In this document: in pieces, positions 1 to 9,238 of the stretch | How positions within the stretch are numbered: the stretch's first letter is position 1 | How the letters are laid out: every line of letters starts with the position of its first letter | Assembly: GCF_018127785.1 (NCBI RefSeq) | Contig: NZ_CP072390.1 | Span: 124,001 to 188,000 of the forward strand | Direction of reading: 5' to 3' | DNA from: Prevotella scopos JCM 17725 | GTDB lineage: Bacteria; Bacteroidota; Bacteroidia; Bacteroidales; Bacteroidaceae | DNA length: 64,000 nucleotides | Notes under the pieces: generated by a model | The model's input: the letters and a program-made list of their open reading frames with translations, nothing else | Databases searched by the model: none | What the model was told of the DNA's origin: nothing | Translations under genes and position numbers: made by a program

Positions 1-938
1 TCCATTCTCTAATCCCTACAATAGGTTTGAGTACAAATGCGACGGTTAGTCCATCTAATGGTATTGCAACAGACTTTTCTATTCCTGTTACATTCACTGT
101 CACTAATAATACTGCTTCTGCAATCTATACAGTAAAAGTAACAGCTATTGGTAAGCCTACTGCAGTCTTTGTTAGCTTGCCTGCTTCGATGAATGAACTC
201 AATTCTGAGGAATTAACTGCTTGTAAGTGGATGCTTCAGAATATTCCAAATTCATTATATGCATCATTTGCTGATATTAAGAATGGCACAGTAGATCTTA
301 GCGAGTGTAAAGTGATATGGTGGCATTATCATAAGGATGGAGGAGTAGATGGAAAAGAAGCTTTCGAAAGAAGTGCGCCTGAGGCTGTCAATGCAGCAGT
401 TGCTTTAAGAGACTATTATAATAATGGTGGTTCTTTCCTCTTCACTCGATATGCAACAAACATGCCAGCTGAGATTGGTGCAGTAGCAAACAATGCTGCT
501 CCAAATAATTGTTGGGGGCAGAACGAAGCTGATGCTGAGAAAGTAAGTGGTCCTTGGAACTTCTTTATTCAAGGGCATACGAGTCATCCTCTTTTCCAAA
601 ATCTTATAATGAAGAGTGGTGAGCCTAACGCTATTTATACTTGTGATGCAAATTACCGTATCACCAATTCAACTGCTCAATGGCATATTGGTACTGATTG
701 GGGTGGATATGATAACTTAAATAAATGGCGTACAGAGACTGGAGCACAAGATTTGGCCTATGGTGGTGATGGTGCTGTCGTTGCATGGGAATTCCCTGCA
801 ACTGGAACAAAGGGCAAGATTCTCTGTATTGGCTCTGGATGTTATGACTGGTACAGTGTAGATGATGTCCCAGCCTTTTACCACAATAACATTGCCAAGA
901 TGACACAGAACGCATTCAACTATCTAATGAATCATTAA
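1..938 (+). CDS. Surface glycan-binding protein with DUF4960-like C-terminus (5' truncated by window)
   Basis: The reading frame is open from the first bases, so the true start and any lipoprotein signal lie before the window; the TTG at 27 is internal. About 310 residues are visible: a short beta-rich segment ending near SAIYTVKV (end of an Ig/BACON-like domain), then an alpha/beta region with WWHYHKDGG, GGSFLFTRYAT and GKILCIGSGCYDWY that resembles DUF4960, found in surface glycan-binding proteins of Bacteroidales fructan loci. It is followed 16 bp later by a GH32 lipoprotein, which supports a role in holding fructan at the cell surface. The family call is from memory of the Bacteroides thetaiotaomicron fructan locus and is inferential; no enzyme motif is seen. 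Confidence 0.7.
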   Translation, partial: HSLIPTIGLSTNATVSPSNGIATDFSIPVTFTVTNNTASAIYTVKVTAIGKPTAVFVSLPASMNELNSEELTACKWMLQNIPNSLYASFADIKNGTVDLSECKVIWWHYHKDGGVDGKEAFERSAPEAVNAAVALRDYYNNGGSFLFTRYATNMPAEIGAVANNAAPNNCWGQNEADAEKVSGPWNFFIQGHTSHPLFQNLIMKSGEPNAIYTCDANYRITNSTAQWHIGTDWGGYDNLNKWRTETGAQDLAYGGDGAVVAWEFPATGTKGKILCIGSGCYDWYSVDDVPAFYHNNIAKMTQNAFNYLMNH

Positions 939-954
939 ATAAAGTATAATTGAT

Positions 955-2550
955 ATGAGAACTATGATATATTCTCTCGCTCTCATCGCATCTTTATCAG
1001 TCTCACTAACGAGCTGTAGCGATGATAAGACCATTGTTGAGGAAAAAGATTGGAATACAACAACTTATTTCAAGTCTACAGATGAAATGGGGCAAGCTAC
1101 CTTTTATAAGCCAACTGTTGGATTTGTTGGAGACCCAATGCCTTTCTTTGATCCTAAAACAAAGAATTTTAAAGTTATGTATTTACAGGACTTTCGTCCA
1201 AATCAGGCAGGTACTTATCATCCTATCTGGGCTGTAGAAACATCAGATGGAGCCAACTACCAATCACTTGGAGAGTTGATTCATTGTGGTGGTATCAATG
1301 AACAGGATGCAGCACTGGGTACAGGTTCTAGCGTTTATAATGATGCTGATGGGTTGTATTATACCTTCTATACAGGTCATAGATATCAAACATCTTCTAC
1401 CAATAATGGTGAGATGGTGATGATGGCAACATCATCCGACTTCAAAACATGGACTAAGAATCGTGTTTTCCGCTTGAAAGGTGATGATTACGGATATAGT
1501 AAAGATGATTTCCGTGATCCCTTTGTCTTCAAGGGCGATGATAATAAATGGCATATGCTTGTCTCAACTCTGAAAGGAAGTAAAGGTCATTTGGCTGAGT
1601 TTACATCAGATGATCTTAAGACGTGGACCCATGCCGGAACGTTCATGACCATGATGTGGGACCGATTCTATGAATGTCCTGATGTGTTCAAGATGGGTGA
1701 TTGGTGGTATCTTGTTTATAGTGAAAAGCATTCAGCTATCCGTCGTGTGCAGTATTTCAAAGGTAAGACTCTTAATGAACTGAAGGCTTGTACACAGAAT
1801 GATGCTGGTTTATGGCCTGATGGACATGAGGGATTCTTAGATAGTCGTGGCTTCTATGCAGGTAAAACTGCGAGTGATGGTCAGAATCGCTATATTTGGG
1901 GATGGTGTCCAACACGTCCAGGTAAGGATAATGCTGCTGTTGGTGCTGCTCCTAATGAACCTGAGTGGGCTGGCAACCTTGTTGTTCACCGTCTCATACA
2001 ACATGCCGATGGTACTCTTACCTTAGGAGAAGTAAAAGGGATTAGCGATAAATACGGCAAAAAACAAGAAGTAAAGGTTATGGCAAAGAGTGATAATGGT
2101 GTTGAGAATGTAACTGATGGCTATAAGCTTTCTGGTGATTCTTACCTACTTTTCAATCGCCTTGGCTATCACAATAAAATTTCCTTCACTATAACAACTT
2201 CTAATAACTGGGATAAGTTTGGTGTTTCATTCGTACGTGGCACAGATTCTGAGAAGTATTATTCTTTGGTGGTAAACCCTGAAAATGAACAGACACGTAA
2301 GATTAACTTCGAAGAGGAAGGTTCAGAGGGGCGTGGTTTCATAAATGGTATTGATGGTTACAACTTTACACGTCCTTCAGACAATACCTACCATGTGACC
2401 ATCTACACAGATAATAGTATAACGGTAATGTATATCAACGACATATGTTGCTACACTAACCGTGTTTATGGAATACAAAAGAACTGTTGGAGCATTAATA
2501 ATTATGGAGGCAACATTACCATCAGTAATCTTGCTGTAAGTCAGTATTAA
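955..2550 (+). CDS. GH32 family lipoprotein, levanase/inulinase-like
   Basis: This is a 531-residue lipoprotein: signal peptide with lipobox LTSC (Cys21), so it is probably anchored in the outer membrane. GH32 landmarks are present but divergent: DP at 60-61 (VGDPMPFFD) in the place of the usual WMNDPNG nucleophile block, RDP at 187-189 (DDFRDPFVF), and EC at 240-241 (FYECPDVFKMG) for the acid/base glutamate. The C-terminal 150 residues form a beta-sandwich-like module as in other GH32 enzymes. It probably cuts beta-fructan outside the cell. It is co-directional with the binding protein 16 bp upstream. The divergent first block could mean a changed substrate or activity. An alternative start is Met4. 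Confidence 0.85.
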   Translation: MRTMIYSLALIASLSVSLTSCSDDKTIVEEKDWNTTTYFKSTDEMGQATFYKPTVGFVGDPMPFFDPKTKNFKVMYLQDFRPNQAGTYHPIWAVETSDGANYQSLGELIHCGGINEQDAALGTGSSVYNDADGLYYTFYTGHRYQTSSTNNGEMVMMATSSDFKTWTKNRVFRLKGDDYGYSKDDFRDPFVFKGDDNKWHMLVSTLKGSKGHLAEFTSDDLKTWTHAGTFMTMMWDRFYECPDVFKMGDWWYLVYSEKHSAIRRVQYFKGKTLNELKACTQNDAGLWPDGHEGFLDSRGFYAGKTASDGQNRYIWGWCPTRPGKDNAAVGAAPNEPEWAGNLVVHRLIQHADGTLTLGEVKGISDKYGKKQEVKVMAKSDNGVENVTDGYKLSGDSYLLFNRLGYHNKISFTITTSNNWDKFGVSFVRGTDSEKYYSLVVNPENEQTRKINFEEEGSEGRGFINGIDGYNFTRPSDNTYHVTIYTDNSITVMYINDICCYTNRVYGIQKNCWSINNYGGNITISNLAVSQY

Positions 2551-2593
2551 GACTATAATTAATTTCATCAACAAAGATAGAATTAATAGGATT

Positions 2594-2660
2594 GAAAAAT
2601 CGTTTGTTCTGTGAGAAATTGCCTTTCATTGCAAAAATATCATTGAATGAACGATTTTTC
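2594..2660. repeat. 11-bp inverted repeat in the GH32-GH32 gap
   Basis: GAAAAATCGTT (2594-2604) is mirrored by AACGATTTTTC (2650-2660) with 45 bp between the arms. It lies just upstream of the promoter of the second GH32 gene, so a regulator-binding or transcript-structure role is possible; it has no T-run and is not a clear terminator. Confidence 0.4.
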
Positions 2661-2684
2661 TTACGAACTTATCAATAAAATGTC

Positions 2685-2692
2685 TATCTTTG
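2685..2692 (+). promoter_or_regulatory. -7 element TATCTTTG for GH32 gene
   Basis: Matches the Bacteroidetes -7 consensus TAnnTTTG and lies 37 bp before the ATG at 2730, so this GH32 gene probably has its own promoter. Confidence 0.6.
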
Positions 2693-2729
2693 TCTAACAG
2701 AAACTTAAAATGTAAATATACAACCTACA

Positions 2730-4424
2730 ATGAAAAGAAAGATTAATTTATTGGCTTTTTGCCTTCTCTTAACTTCTACGTTTATGTATGCACAATCATT
2801 CTTAAGTTCAAATCACGTAATAAAACGTGTGAAGTCAACCGATAAGTATATTCTTCTTCCTGTAGAGGAGGAAGAAGGTTATGCACATATTCTCGTTATC
2901 AAAGATAATCAAGTTGTAAAAGAATTCAATTGTAAACTTGCTATTAACAAGACTGATTATAATGTTCCACTTGATATCAGTGAGTATGGTGGTGATGTGT
3001 TGCTTGATATCCAGTTCTCAGGAGATAAGCGCAGTATCGGTTTAATCAATAATTTCGTTTGCTGGAAAGATATAAAAGCAACAAATGTGTTTGATTCCAA
3101 GAATCGTGAGAAGTTCCGTCCAATCTACCACCATACCCCAGCTTATGGTTGGATGAACGATCCTAATGGTATGTTCTACAAAGATGGTATATGGCATTTA
3201 TACTATCAGTATAACCCTTATGGTTCGCAGTGGGAGAATATGACGTGGGCACATAGCACCTCTACAGACCTCATGCACTGGAAAAATCAAGGAGAAGCTA
3301 TACAGCCAGATGCACTTGGTACTATTTTCAGTGGTAATAGTGTCGTTGATAAAGAAAATACCGCAGGGTTTGGAAAGGATGCTGTTGTTGCTTTTTACAC
3401 CTCCGCAGGAGCTGCGCAAACACAAAGTATTGCATATAGTACGGATAATGGTGAAACCTTTAAGAAGTATGCTAACAACCCAATTCTTACAAGTGATGTA
3501 CCTGACTTCCGTGATCCTAATGTTTTTTGGAATGAAGAAGTGAAGCAATGGAATCTTATTCTTGCAGCTGGACAGCAGATGAATATATATAGCTCAAAGA
3601 ACTTGAAAGATTGGAAGTTTGAGAGCTCTTTTGGAGAGGGGTATGGTAATCATGGAGGTGTTTGGGAATGTCCTGACTTGTTGAAGATGGGTGATAAGTG
3701 GGTACTTATCTGTAATATTAACCCTGGAGGTCCCTTTGGTGGTAGTGCAACTCAATACTTTGTAGGCTCATTTGATGGTCATAAATTCACTTGCGAATCA
3801 AAACCTGAGGTGACAAAGTGGATGGATTATGGAAAAGATCACTATGCAACTGTTTCGTTTAGTAATTCCCCTGATGGTAGAATTGTCGTTCTCCCTTGGA
3901 TGAGTAACTGGCAGTATGCAAATCAAGTTCCTACACAGCAGTTCCGTTCAGCCAATGGTTTGCCAAGAGACTTGGGGCTTTATAGTTACAATGGGGAAGA
4001 TTATGTTAGCGTAAAGGCATCACCAGAAGTCTTTGCTGCCTTTGAGAAGAAACCGTCTGGACGCCTCCAATCTGCTGCTTATATAGAAGTGACCAATATT
4101 AAGAGTAATGCTTCTATAGTGTTAAGTAATGACAAGGAAGAACGAGTTACAATGGTTTATGATGGAAAGAATGCTACTTTCAGTATGGATCGTACAGAGA
4201 GTGGTGTTACTGATTTCCATAGTGACTTTAAGGCTAAGACGGTAGCTCCAACTAATGGTGTTATTAAATCAATGCAAATATTTATAGACCGTTGTAGTAT
4301 TGAAGCTTTTGATACTGAAGGTAAAGTAGCAATGACTAACCTCGTTTTTCCGTCAAAGCCTTATGATAAGATAATAGTAAAGGGATGCAAAGTAAAGATT
4401 TATGAATTGAAGGATCAAAAGTAA
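2730..4424 (+). CDS. GH32 fructan hydrolase (DUF4980 + GH32)
   Basis: This 564-residue exported enzyme has a signal peptide ending near Ala21-Gln22. Residues about 25-110 form a beta domain of the DUF4980 type; the GH32 five-bladed propeller follows with all three signature blocks: WMNDPNG (nucleophile Asp144), FRDP (261-263) and WECPD (acid/base Glu313). The C-terminal beta-sandwich ends at KIYELK. It should hydrolyse inulin/levan oligosaccharides or sucrose to fructose, likely in the periplasm since no lipobox is seen. It precedes a sugar permease and a fructokinase, forming a complete route from fructan to fructose 6-phosphate. Endo versus exo specificity cannot be read from the sequence. 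Confidence 0.93.
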   Translation: MKRKINLLAFCLLLTSTFMYAQSFLSSNHVIKRVKSTDKYILLPVEEEEGYAHILVIKDNQVVKEFNCKLAINKTDYNVPLDISEYGGDVLLDIQFSGDKRSIGLINNFVCWKDIKATNVFDSKNREKFRPIYHHTPAYGWMNDPNGMFYKDGIWHLYYQYNPYGSQWENMTWAHSTSTDLMHWKNQGEAIQPDALGTIFSGNSVVDKENTAGFGKDAVVAFYTSAGAAQTQSIAYSTDNGETFKKYANNPILTSDVPDFRDPNVFWNEEVKQWNLILAAGQQMNIYSSKNLKDWKFESSFGEGYGNHGGVWECPDLLKMGDKWVLICNINPGGPFGGSATQYFVGSFDGHKFTCESKPEVTKWMDYGKDHYATVSFSNSPDGRIVVLPWMSNWQYANQVPTQQFRSANGLPRDLGLYSYNGEDYVSVKASPEVFAAFEKKPSGRLQSAAYIEVTNIKSNASIVLSNDKEERVTMVYDGKNATFSMDRTESGVTDFHSDFKAKTVAPTNGVIKSMQIFIDRCSIEAFDTEGKVAMTNLVFPSKPYDKIIVKGCKVKIYELKDQK

Positions 4425-4532
4425 TAAAAGAAAAAATACTAATTCTGTCTATTAATTATATGTAATCTTGTTAGAGATATATTTGTTGATATTAATGAAC
4501 GGAATTTCAAGGTTTCTTTCTTCGTAAAAAAG

Positions 4533-4540
4533 TAACTTTG
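4533..4540 (+). promoter_or_regulatory. -7 element TAACTTTG for permease-fructokinase unit
   Basis: TAnnTTTG match 49 bp before the ATG at 4590; indicates a second transcript for permease and fructokinase. Confidence 0.6.
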
Positions 4541-4589
4541 CAAGTATAATTAAAATAATAGAACTACACAAACTAAAAATTTAAAGATT

Positions 4590-5750
4590 ATGTCGAAAAC
4601 CAATAAACTCGCACTACTGCCCGTAATGCTTTGCTTCTTTGCGATGGGGTTCGTTGATTTGGTGGGTATTGCCTCCAATTATGTAAAGAACGATTTGCAA
4701 CTGTCGGATTCAACTGCAAATGTTTTTCCGTCCCTTGTTTTCTTTTGGTTCCTTATCTTTTCCGTACCAACTGGTATGTTGATGAATAAGATAGGACGCA
4801 AGAAAACGGTTCTTATTAGTCTTATTGTTACCTTGTTCTCCCTGCTTTTACCGATATTCGGTGAGTCCTACGGTTTGATGCTTGTTTCATTCTCATTGCT
4901 TGGAATAGGCAATGCTTTGATGCAAACATCGTTAAATCCATTGGTTTCAACGGTGATGAAAGGTGGAAATTTAGCTTCAACACTTACTTTCGGACAGTTT
5001 GTTAAGGCTATAGCATCCTTTATGGCACCTTATCTTGCTATATGGGGAGCGCAGGCAAGCATTCCTGCCTTTGGTCTTGGATGGCGTGTTCTTTTCCCAA
5101 TTTATTTGATTATAGGCACACTTGCTACGCTATTACTCTTCTCAACGCCTATAGAAGAAGAACCTATTGAAGGCAAAGCAAGCTCTTTTGCAGAATGTTT
5201 CAGCCTATTGGGTAAACCTATTGTGTTGCTTAGTTTCCTTGGTATTATGTGTCACGTTGGTATTGATGTTGGTACAAACACAACGGCCCCAAAGATTTTG
5301 ATGGAGCGTTTAGGTATGTCATTGAATGATGCAGCTTTTGCAACTTCCCTCTATTTTATCTTCCGTACTATCGGATGTCTGACCGGTTCCTTTTTCCTTC
5401 GTGTAATGAATAATAAGTTGTTCTTCATTATCTCTGTTGTGATGATGGCACTCTCTATGTGCGGCTTGGCTGTAGGAACATCAAAGACAGTGCTCTTTGT
5501 TGCGATAGCACTTGTGGGTTATGGTAACAGTAATATCTTCTCAATGGTCTTCGCACGTGCTTTGCAGAGTGTTCCAAACAAGCAGAATGAGGTGAGCGGA
5601 CTGATGATTATGGGTCTTTTCGGTGGTACCATCTTTCCACTCTTGATGGGTTTTGCCAGCGATGGATTCGGTCAGGTGGGTGCTGTTGTCGTAATGGCAG
5701 TGGGTGTACTCTACCTCTTTTCTTATATTCCAAAGATGAACAATAAATAA
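4590..5750 (+). CDS. MFS sugar permease (FHS/fucose-permease-like), probable fructose importer
   Basis: This 386-residue inner-membrane protein has about 12 hydrophobic segments and the MFS loop motif MLMNKIGRKK between segments 2 and 3. The overall pattern (FFAMGFVDLVGIASNYVKNDL at the N-terminus) resembles fucose/glucose/galactose-type symporters of Bacteroidetes. It ends 7 bp before the fructokinase gene, and GH32 genes lie upstream, so fructose or short fructan products are the likely substrate. Substrate assignment is from context only. Confidence 0.85.
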   Translation: MSKTNKLALLPVMLCFFAMGFVDLVGIASNYVKNDLQLSDSTANVFPSLVFFWFLIFSVPTGMLMNKIGRKKTVLISLIVTLFSLLLPIFGESYGLMLVSFSLLGIGNALMQTSLNPLVSTVMKGGNLASTLTFGQFVKAIASFMAPYLAIWGAQASIPAFGLGWRVLFPIYLIIGTLATLLLFSTPIEEEPIEGKASSFAECFSLLGKPIVLLSFLGIMCHVGIDVGTNTTAPKILMERLGMSLNDAAFATSLYFIFRTIGCLTGSFFLRVMNNKLFFIISVVMMALSMCGLAVGTSKTVLFVAIALVGYGNSNIFSMVFARALQSVPNKQNEVSGLMIMGLFGGTIFPLLMGFASDGFGQVGAVVVMAVGVLYLFSYIPKMNNK

Positions 5751-5757
5751 TACAGAT

Positions 5758-6639
5758 ATGAAACAGTTAATCGTTGGCCTCGGAGAGGCGTTGTGGGATT
5801 GTCTTCCAGAAGGACGAAAGCTTGGTGGCGCACCTGCTAACTTCGCTTATCATACAGGACAGTTTGGGCATGATTCGTTGGCTATTAGTGCTGTCGGAAA
5901 TGATGCTTTGGGTAAGGAAACACTCGATGAATTTGATAAAAAAGGCGTAAAGTACTTGATGCCAGAAGTGGATTATCAGACAGGAACGGTGCTGGTAGAG
6001 CTTGATGATGAGGGTATTCCTACCTATGATATCAAAGAGGGAGTAGCTTGGGATAATATACCATTTACTACGGAGATAGAAGAAGCTGCCAAGAACTGCC
6101 GTGCGGTATGCTTTGGCTCACTTGCACAGCGTAGTAGTGTAAGTCGTCAGACGATACAGACATTCCTCGAAGCAACGCCTAAGGACTGTCTGAAGATATT
6201 TGATATCAACCTTCGTCAGAACTTCTATACAAAGGAGATTATTACCTCTTCGCTGCAGCATGCTAATATTCTCAAGATTAATGATGAGGAACTTGTAACT
6301 ATCGGTCGTCTTTTTGGTTATCCAGGTCTTGATATTGAAAATAAGTGTTGGCTGATATTAGGAAAGTATAACCTTGATATGCTTGTGTTGACCTGCGGTG
6401 TCAATGGTTCGTATGTTTTTGCACCAAACCTCAAGTCGTTCCAAGAAACACCGAAGGTTGAGGTTGCTGATACTGTAGGTGCAGGTGATTCCTTTACAGG
6501 TGCTTTCACTTCAGCCATCCTTGCGGGTATGCCTATCACTGATGCTCATAAGTTAGCAGTAGAGGTTAGTGCCTATGTCTGCACACAGAATGGTGCTATG
6601 CCAAAGCTTCCTAAGGAGTTATTAGATAAAATAAAGTAA
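5758..6639 (+). CDS. Fructokinase (PfkB/ribokinase family)
   Basis: This 293-residue cytoplasmic sugar kinase has the N-terminal substrate-binding glycine motif KLGGAPANFAYH and the C-terminal PfkB signature DTVGAGDSFTGAF with the catalytic Asp of GAGD. It would phosphorylate the fructose delivered by the adjacent permease. It is the last gene of the fructan cluster; a strong hairpin terminator begins 107 bp downstream. Start ATG follows the permease stop by 7 bp, consistent with co-transcription. Confidence 0.9.
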   Translation: MKQLIVGLGEALWDCLPEGRKLGGAPANFAYHTGQFGHDSLAISAVGNDALGKETLDEFDKKGVKYLMPEVDYQTGTVLVELDDEGIPTYDIKEGVAWDNIPFTTEIEEAAKNCRAVCFGSLAQRSSVSRQTIQTFLEATPKDCLKIFDINLRQNFYTKEIITSSLQHANILKINDEELVTIGRLFGYPGLDIENKCWLILGKYNLDMLVLTCGVNGSYVFAPNLKSFQETPKVEVADTVGAGDSFTGAFTSAILAGMPITDAHKLAVEVSAYVCTQNGAMPKLPKELLDKIK

Positions 6640-6746
6640 ATTATTTCTTTCCTTTATACGTGATATTGTTTCCGTGTGGGATAATTTATGCTCATCGTAT
6701 TTAGTTCAATAGGCAAGGGATAATTGGTATTTAGACAAACTACATG

Positions 6747-6798
6747 GTCCGAATTGATTGAGTAAAGTGTGACTTTTCTCGATTAATTCGGACTTTTT
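6747..6798 (+). terminator. Terminator after fructan operon
   Basis: Arms 6747-6762 and 6778-6793 (GTCCGAATT... / ...AATTCGGAC) pair at 14 of 16 positions and are followed by five T. Confidence 0.75.
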
Positions 6799-6866
6799 AG
6801 TGTGTCAGTCTAGGAGTTCTTAATATGTAATTTATGACCTCCTTTTTCATTCAATGCCCCTCTCAT

Positions 6867-6958
6867 CGAATTACTTTCATGAAAATAAATCTTTTTTTTC
6901 ATGAAGATAAATATTTCTTTTCACGTAAATAATTATTTTTTTTCATGAAAGTAATTCG
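6867..6958. repeat. 92-bp phased palindrome element, copy 1
   Basis: Terminal inverted repeats CGAATTACTTTCATGAAA (6867-6884 and 6941-6958) match perfectly. Inside, CATG or CACG centres occur at 6878, 6900, 6922 and 6944, an exact 22-bp period, each in a TTTCATGAA-like palindrome joined by A/T-rich spacers. Three related copies of the same length occur at 26569, 43905 and 53777. It does not encode protein and I do not recognise the family. Confidence 0.85.
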
Positions 6959-7058
6959 CAAAGGGGGATGAATTGATACTTAATTTATATCTAAATCTCT
7001 ATCCTTCATTAAACGATAATGATATAGATAAGCCTTGTTAACTTTATGGTTTGGTGAT

Positions 7059-7151
7059 ATGTCTTATATTCTTGTAGGCATTTTATTAGCTTTTGTACCT
7101 TGGTATATCTCGGGCATAACTTACTCTGCCTACGTTGCAAAAAAGAAATAA
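7059..7151 (+). CDS. Possible 30-residue membrane peptide
   Basis: ATG-to-TAA frame encoding 30 residues: one hydrophobic segment (YILVGILLAFVPWYISGI) and a basic tail ending AYVAKKK, which is the layout of a single-pass small membrane protein with a cytoplasmic C-terminus. It lies alone between the 92-bp element and the HTH gene. No family is recognised and no promoter is evident; it could be chance. Confidence 0.35.
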   Translation: MSYILVGILLAFVPWYISGITYSAYVAKKK

Positions 7152-7264
7152 CCAGCTTAATGACATAACAAAAGATTGTTCTTAAATGAACCGATAGCGT
7201 TTAAATAGAGCGCAAAAATTTATTAAAAGTTTACTCAAAAGTGAAAAATCTAACTGTTAAGACC

Positions 7265-7272
7265 TACCTTTG
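7265..7272 (+). promoter_or_regulatory. -7 element TACCTTTG for HTH gene
   Basis: TAnnTTTG match 76 bp before the ATG at 7349. Confidence 0.5.
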
Positions 7273-7348
7273 TAAAGTTTTCTATTATGAGTAAATACAA
7301 TTCTGGAGAGTGTTAAAGTCTTTTTCTAATAGATTACAAGGACTCATT

Positions 7349-7615
7349 ATGGTAAAGAACGAGCTATTCAGACAGTGTCTTGCAGCAGTACCTGCAGAAC
7401 AAAAAGCCCAATTTGAACTTTCTTTTGGGATTGCAGAACGTATCCATGAAGTGTTATCTAAGAAAGGATTAATACAAAAGGACCTTGCAAAACAACTACA
7501 TAAACGTGAGTCAGAAATATCTAAATGGCTTACGGGGAGGCATAACTTTACAATGCAAACTATCGCTAAGATAGAAACTGCATTAGATTGTCAGTTGATT
7601 AAAATAGCACAATAA
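7349..7615 (+). CDS. XRE/HigA-like helix-turn-helix protein
   Basis: This protein has 88 residues from the ATG at 7349; a GTG 39 bp upstream is in frame but less likely. An XRE-type HTH occupies residues about 30-85 (LIQKDLAKQLHKRESEISKWLTGRHNFTMQTIAKIETAL). The compact size and the leading helical segment are typical of HigA-type antitoxins, yet no HigB-like toxin lies on either side: the nearest upstream frame is the 30-residue peptide at 7059, and a sulfatase follows. It may be an orphan antitoxin or a small DNA-binding regulator. Confidence 0.75.
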   Translation: MVKNELFRQCLAAVPAEQKAQFELSFGIAERIHEVLSKKGLIQKDLAKQLHKRESEISKWLTGRHNFTMQTIAKIETALDCQLIKIAQ

Positions 7616-7693
7616 AGAAGGTACAGGAATTCTGCTAAGGTTGAGCTTCTGTATCTCTTAGCCTAAAATAATGAAAACCTAAAACCTATAAAT

Positions 7694-9238
7694 ATGATTT
7701 CAAATTTTGTAAAAACGCTTTTACCACTCACAGCTTTTGGTTGTGTACAAGGGAATGCTGCGACTCCTAAGAAACAACAAAAGCCTAACATTATATACAT
7801 CATGTGTGATGATATGGGGTATGGCGACCTTGGCTGTTACGGACAACAGTACATCCTTACACCGAATATCGACCGAATGGCAAAGGAAGGTATGCGTTTT
7901 ACACAAGCGTATGCAGGTGCTCCGGTGAGTGCTCCATCGCGTGCCTGCTTTATGACAGGACAGCATTCTGGACATACGGAAGTACGAGGAAACAAGGAAT
8001 ATTGGGCACCAAGTAAACCTATCTATTACGGAAAAAATCGCGATTTCAGCGTTGTTGGTCAGCATCCTTACGATCCAGAGCATGTTATTTTGCCTGAGAT
8101 AATGAAAGAACAGGGCTATCGCACGGGTATGTTTGGTAAGTGGGCTGGAGGTTACGAAGGTTCTAAGTCAACACCAGATAAGCGAGGTGTCGATGAATTC
8201 TATGGATATATCTGTCAGTTCCAAGCACATCTTTATTATCCAAACTTCCTCAATGAATATAGCAGGGAGTGTGGAGACAGTGCAGTTAAACGTGTTGTGA
8301 TGCAGAATAATATCGATTATCCGATGTTTGGTGAGCAGTATGCACAACGTAAAGACTACTCAGCCGACCTCATACATCAGCACGCTTTGAGTTGGCTGAA
8401 ACGACAAAGTAAAGACAAACCATTCTTTGGTATCTTCACTTATACGCTTCCACATGCTGAGTTAGCACAACCAGAGGATTCACTAGTTGCATTCTATAAA
8501 AAGAAGTTCTTTGTAGATAAGACTTGGGGAGGGCAGGAAGCGTCGCGCTATAATGCTGTTGAACACACACATGCACAGTTTGCTGCAATGATAACACGCT
8601 TGGATACGTATGTAGGGGAAATCCTCCATGCGTTAGACGAACAAGGACTTGCGGAGAATACACTTGTCATCTTCACCAGTGATAATGGTCCTCATGAGGA
8701 GGGTGGCGCCGACCCAACGTTCTTCAACCGTGATGGAAAACTACGAGGGCTTAAACGTCAGTGTTACGAAGGTGGAATCCGTATTCCATTCATCGCACGC
8801 TGGAAGGGAAATATAAAGGAAAATGTGACGAATGATCTGCCCTTTGCTTTCTACGACCTAATGCCAACATTCTGTGATGTGGCTGGTGTGCGTAACTTCC
8901 CGAAACAATTCGTCAATAAGAAGAAGACTGTCGATTACTTCGATGGAATCTCTATTTTTCCAACCCTAATGAGCGATGAAAAGGCACAAAAGAAGCATCC
9001 GTACCTTTATTGGGAATTTGCTGAAACCAATCAGATAGCTGTACGCATGGGGGATTGGAAGTTGGTGGTTATTCGTGGTGTCCCACATCTGTATAATCTT
9101 GCGACCGACCTCCATGAAGACAGAGATGTGGCACAGGAGCACCCCAATGTCGTTGACCAAATGGTGAACATTATCTATCAGGAGCATGTTGATAACCCGT
9201 TGTTCCCAATAACAATGCCGATGAAAAGGGGAAAATAA
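7694..9238 (+). CDS. Serine-type sulfatase (arylsulfatase family)
   Basis: This 514-residue exported sulfatase has an N-terminal hydrophobic leader to about residue 23. The metal-binding DD pair is at 39-40 (MCDDMGYGD). The sulfatase signature PVSAPSRACFMTG places Ser79 where formylglycine is made, so it is of the S-x-P-S-R type that needs an anaerobic radical-SAM maturase; such a maturase is encoded at 21642. Further active-site landmarks are GKW (148-150), LPH (252-254) and SDNG with Asp330-Asn331. It would remove sulfate from a glycan or aryl ester in the periplasm; the substrate cannot be read. The gene stands alone, not next to glycoside hydrolases. Confidence 0.93.
   Translation: MISNFVKTLLPLTAFGCVQGNAATPKKQQKPNIIYIMCDDMGYGDLGCYGQQYILTPNIDRMAKEGMRFTQAYAGAPVSAPSRACFMTGQHSGHTEVRGNKEYWAPSKPIYYGKNRDFSVVGQHPYDPEHVILPEIMKEQGYRTGMFGKWAGGYEGSKSTPDKRGVDEFYGYICQFQAHLYYPNFLNEYSRECGDSAVKRVVMQNNIDYPMFGEQYAQRKDYSADLIHQHALSWLKRQSKDKPFFGIFTYTLPHAELAQPEDSLVAFYKKKFFVDKTWGGQEASRYNAVEHTHAQFAAMITRLDTYVGEILHALDEQGLAENTLVIFTSDNGPHEEGGADPTFFNRDGKLRGLKRQCYEGGIRIPFIARWKGNIKENVTNDLPFAFYDLMPTFCDVAGVRNFPKQFVNKKKTVDYFDGISIFPTLMSDEKAQKKHPYLYWEFAETNQIAVRMGDWKLVVIRGVPHLYNLATDLHEDRDVAQEHPNVVDQMVNIIYQEHVDNPLFPITMPMKRGK

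Larger units (their letters stand above)
6640..7058. other. Intergenic region after fructokinase
   Basis: Besides the terminator and the 92-bp element it holds A/T-rich sequence only; no credible gene is seen. Confidence 0.6.

Noticed and set aside
2590..2610. LacI-type operator before the second GH32 gene (AATCGTTTG word)
   Set aside because: Only half of the operator core is present, the word belongs to a different inverted repeat, and its distance to the promoter does not match the starch sites.
6867..6958. Rho-independent terminator
   Set aside because: The fructan operon already ends at a hairpin at 6747-6798, and the element has four phased palindromes instead of a single stem with a T-run.
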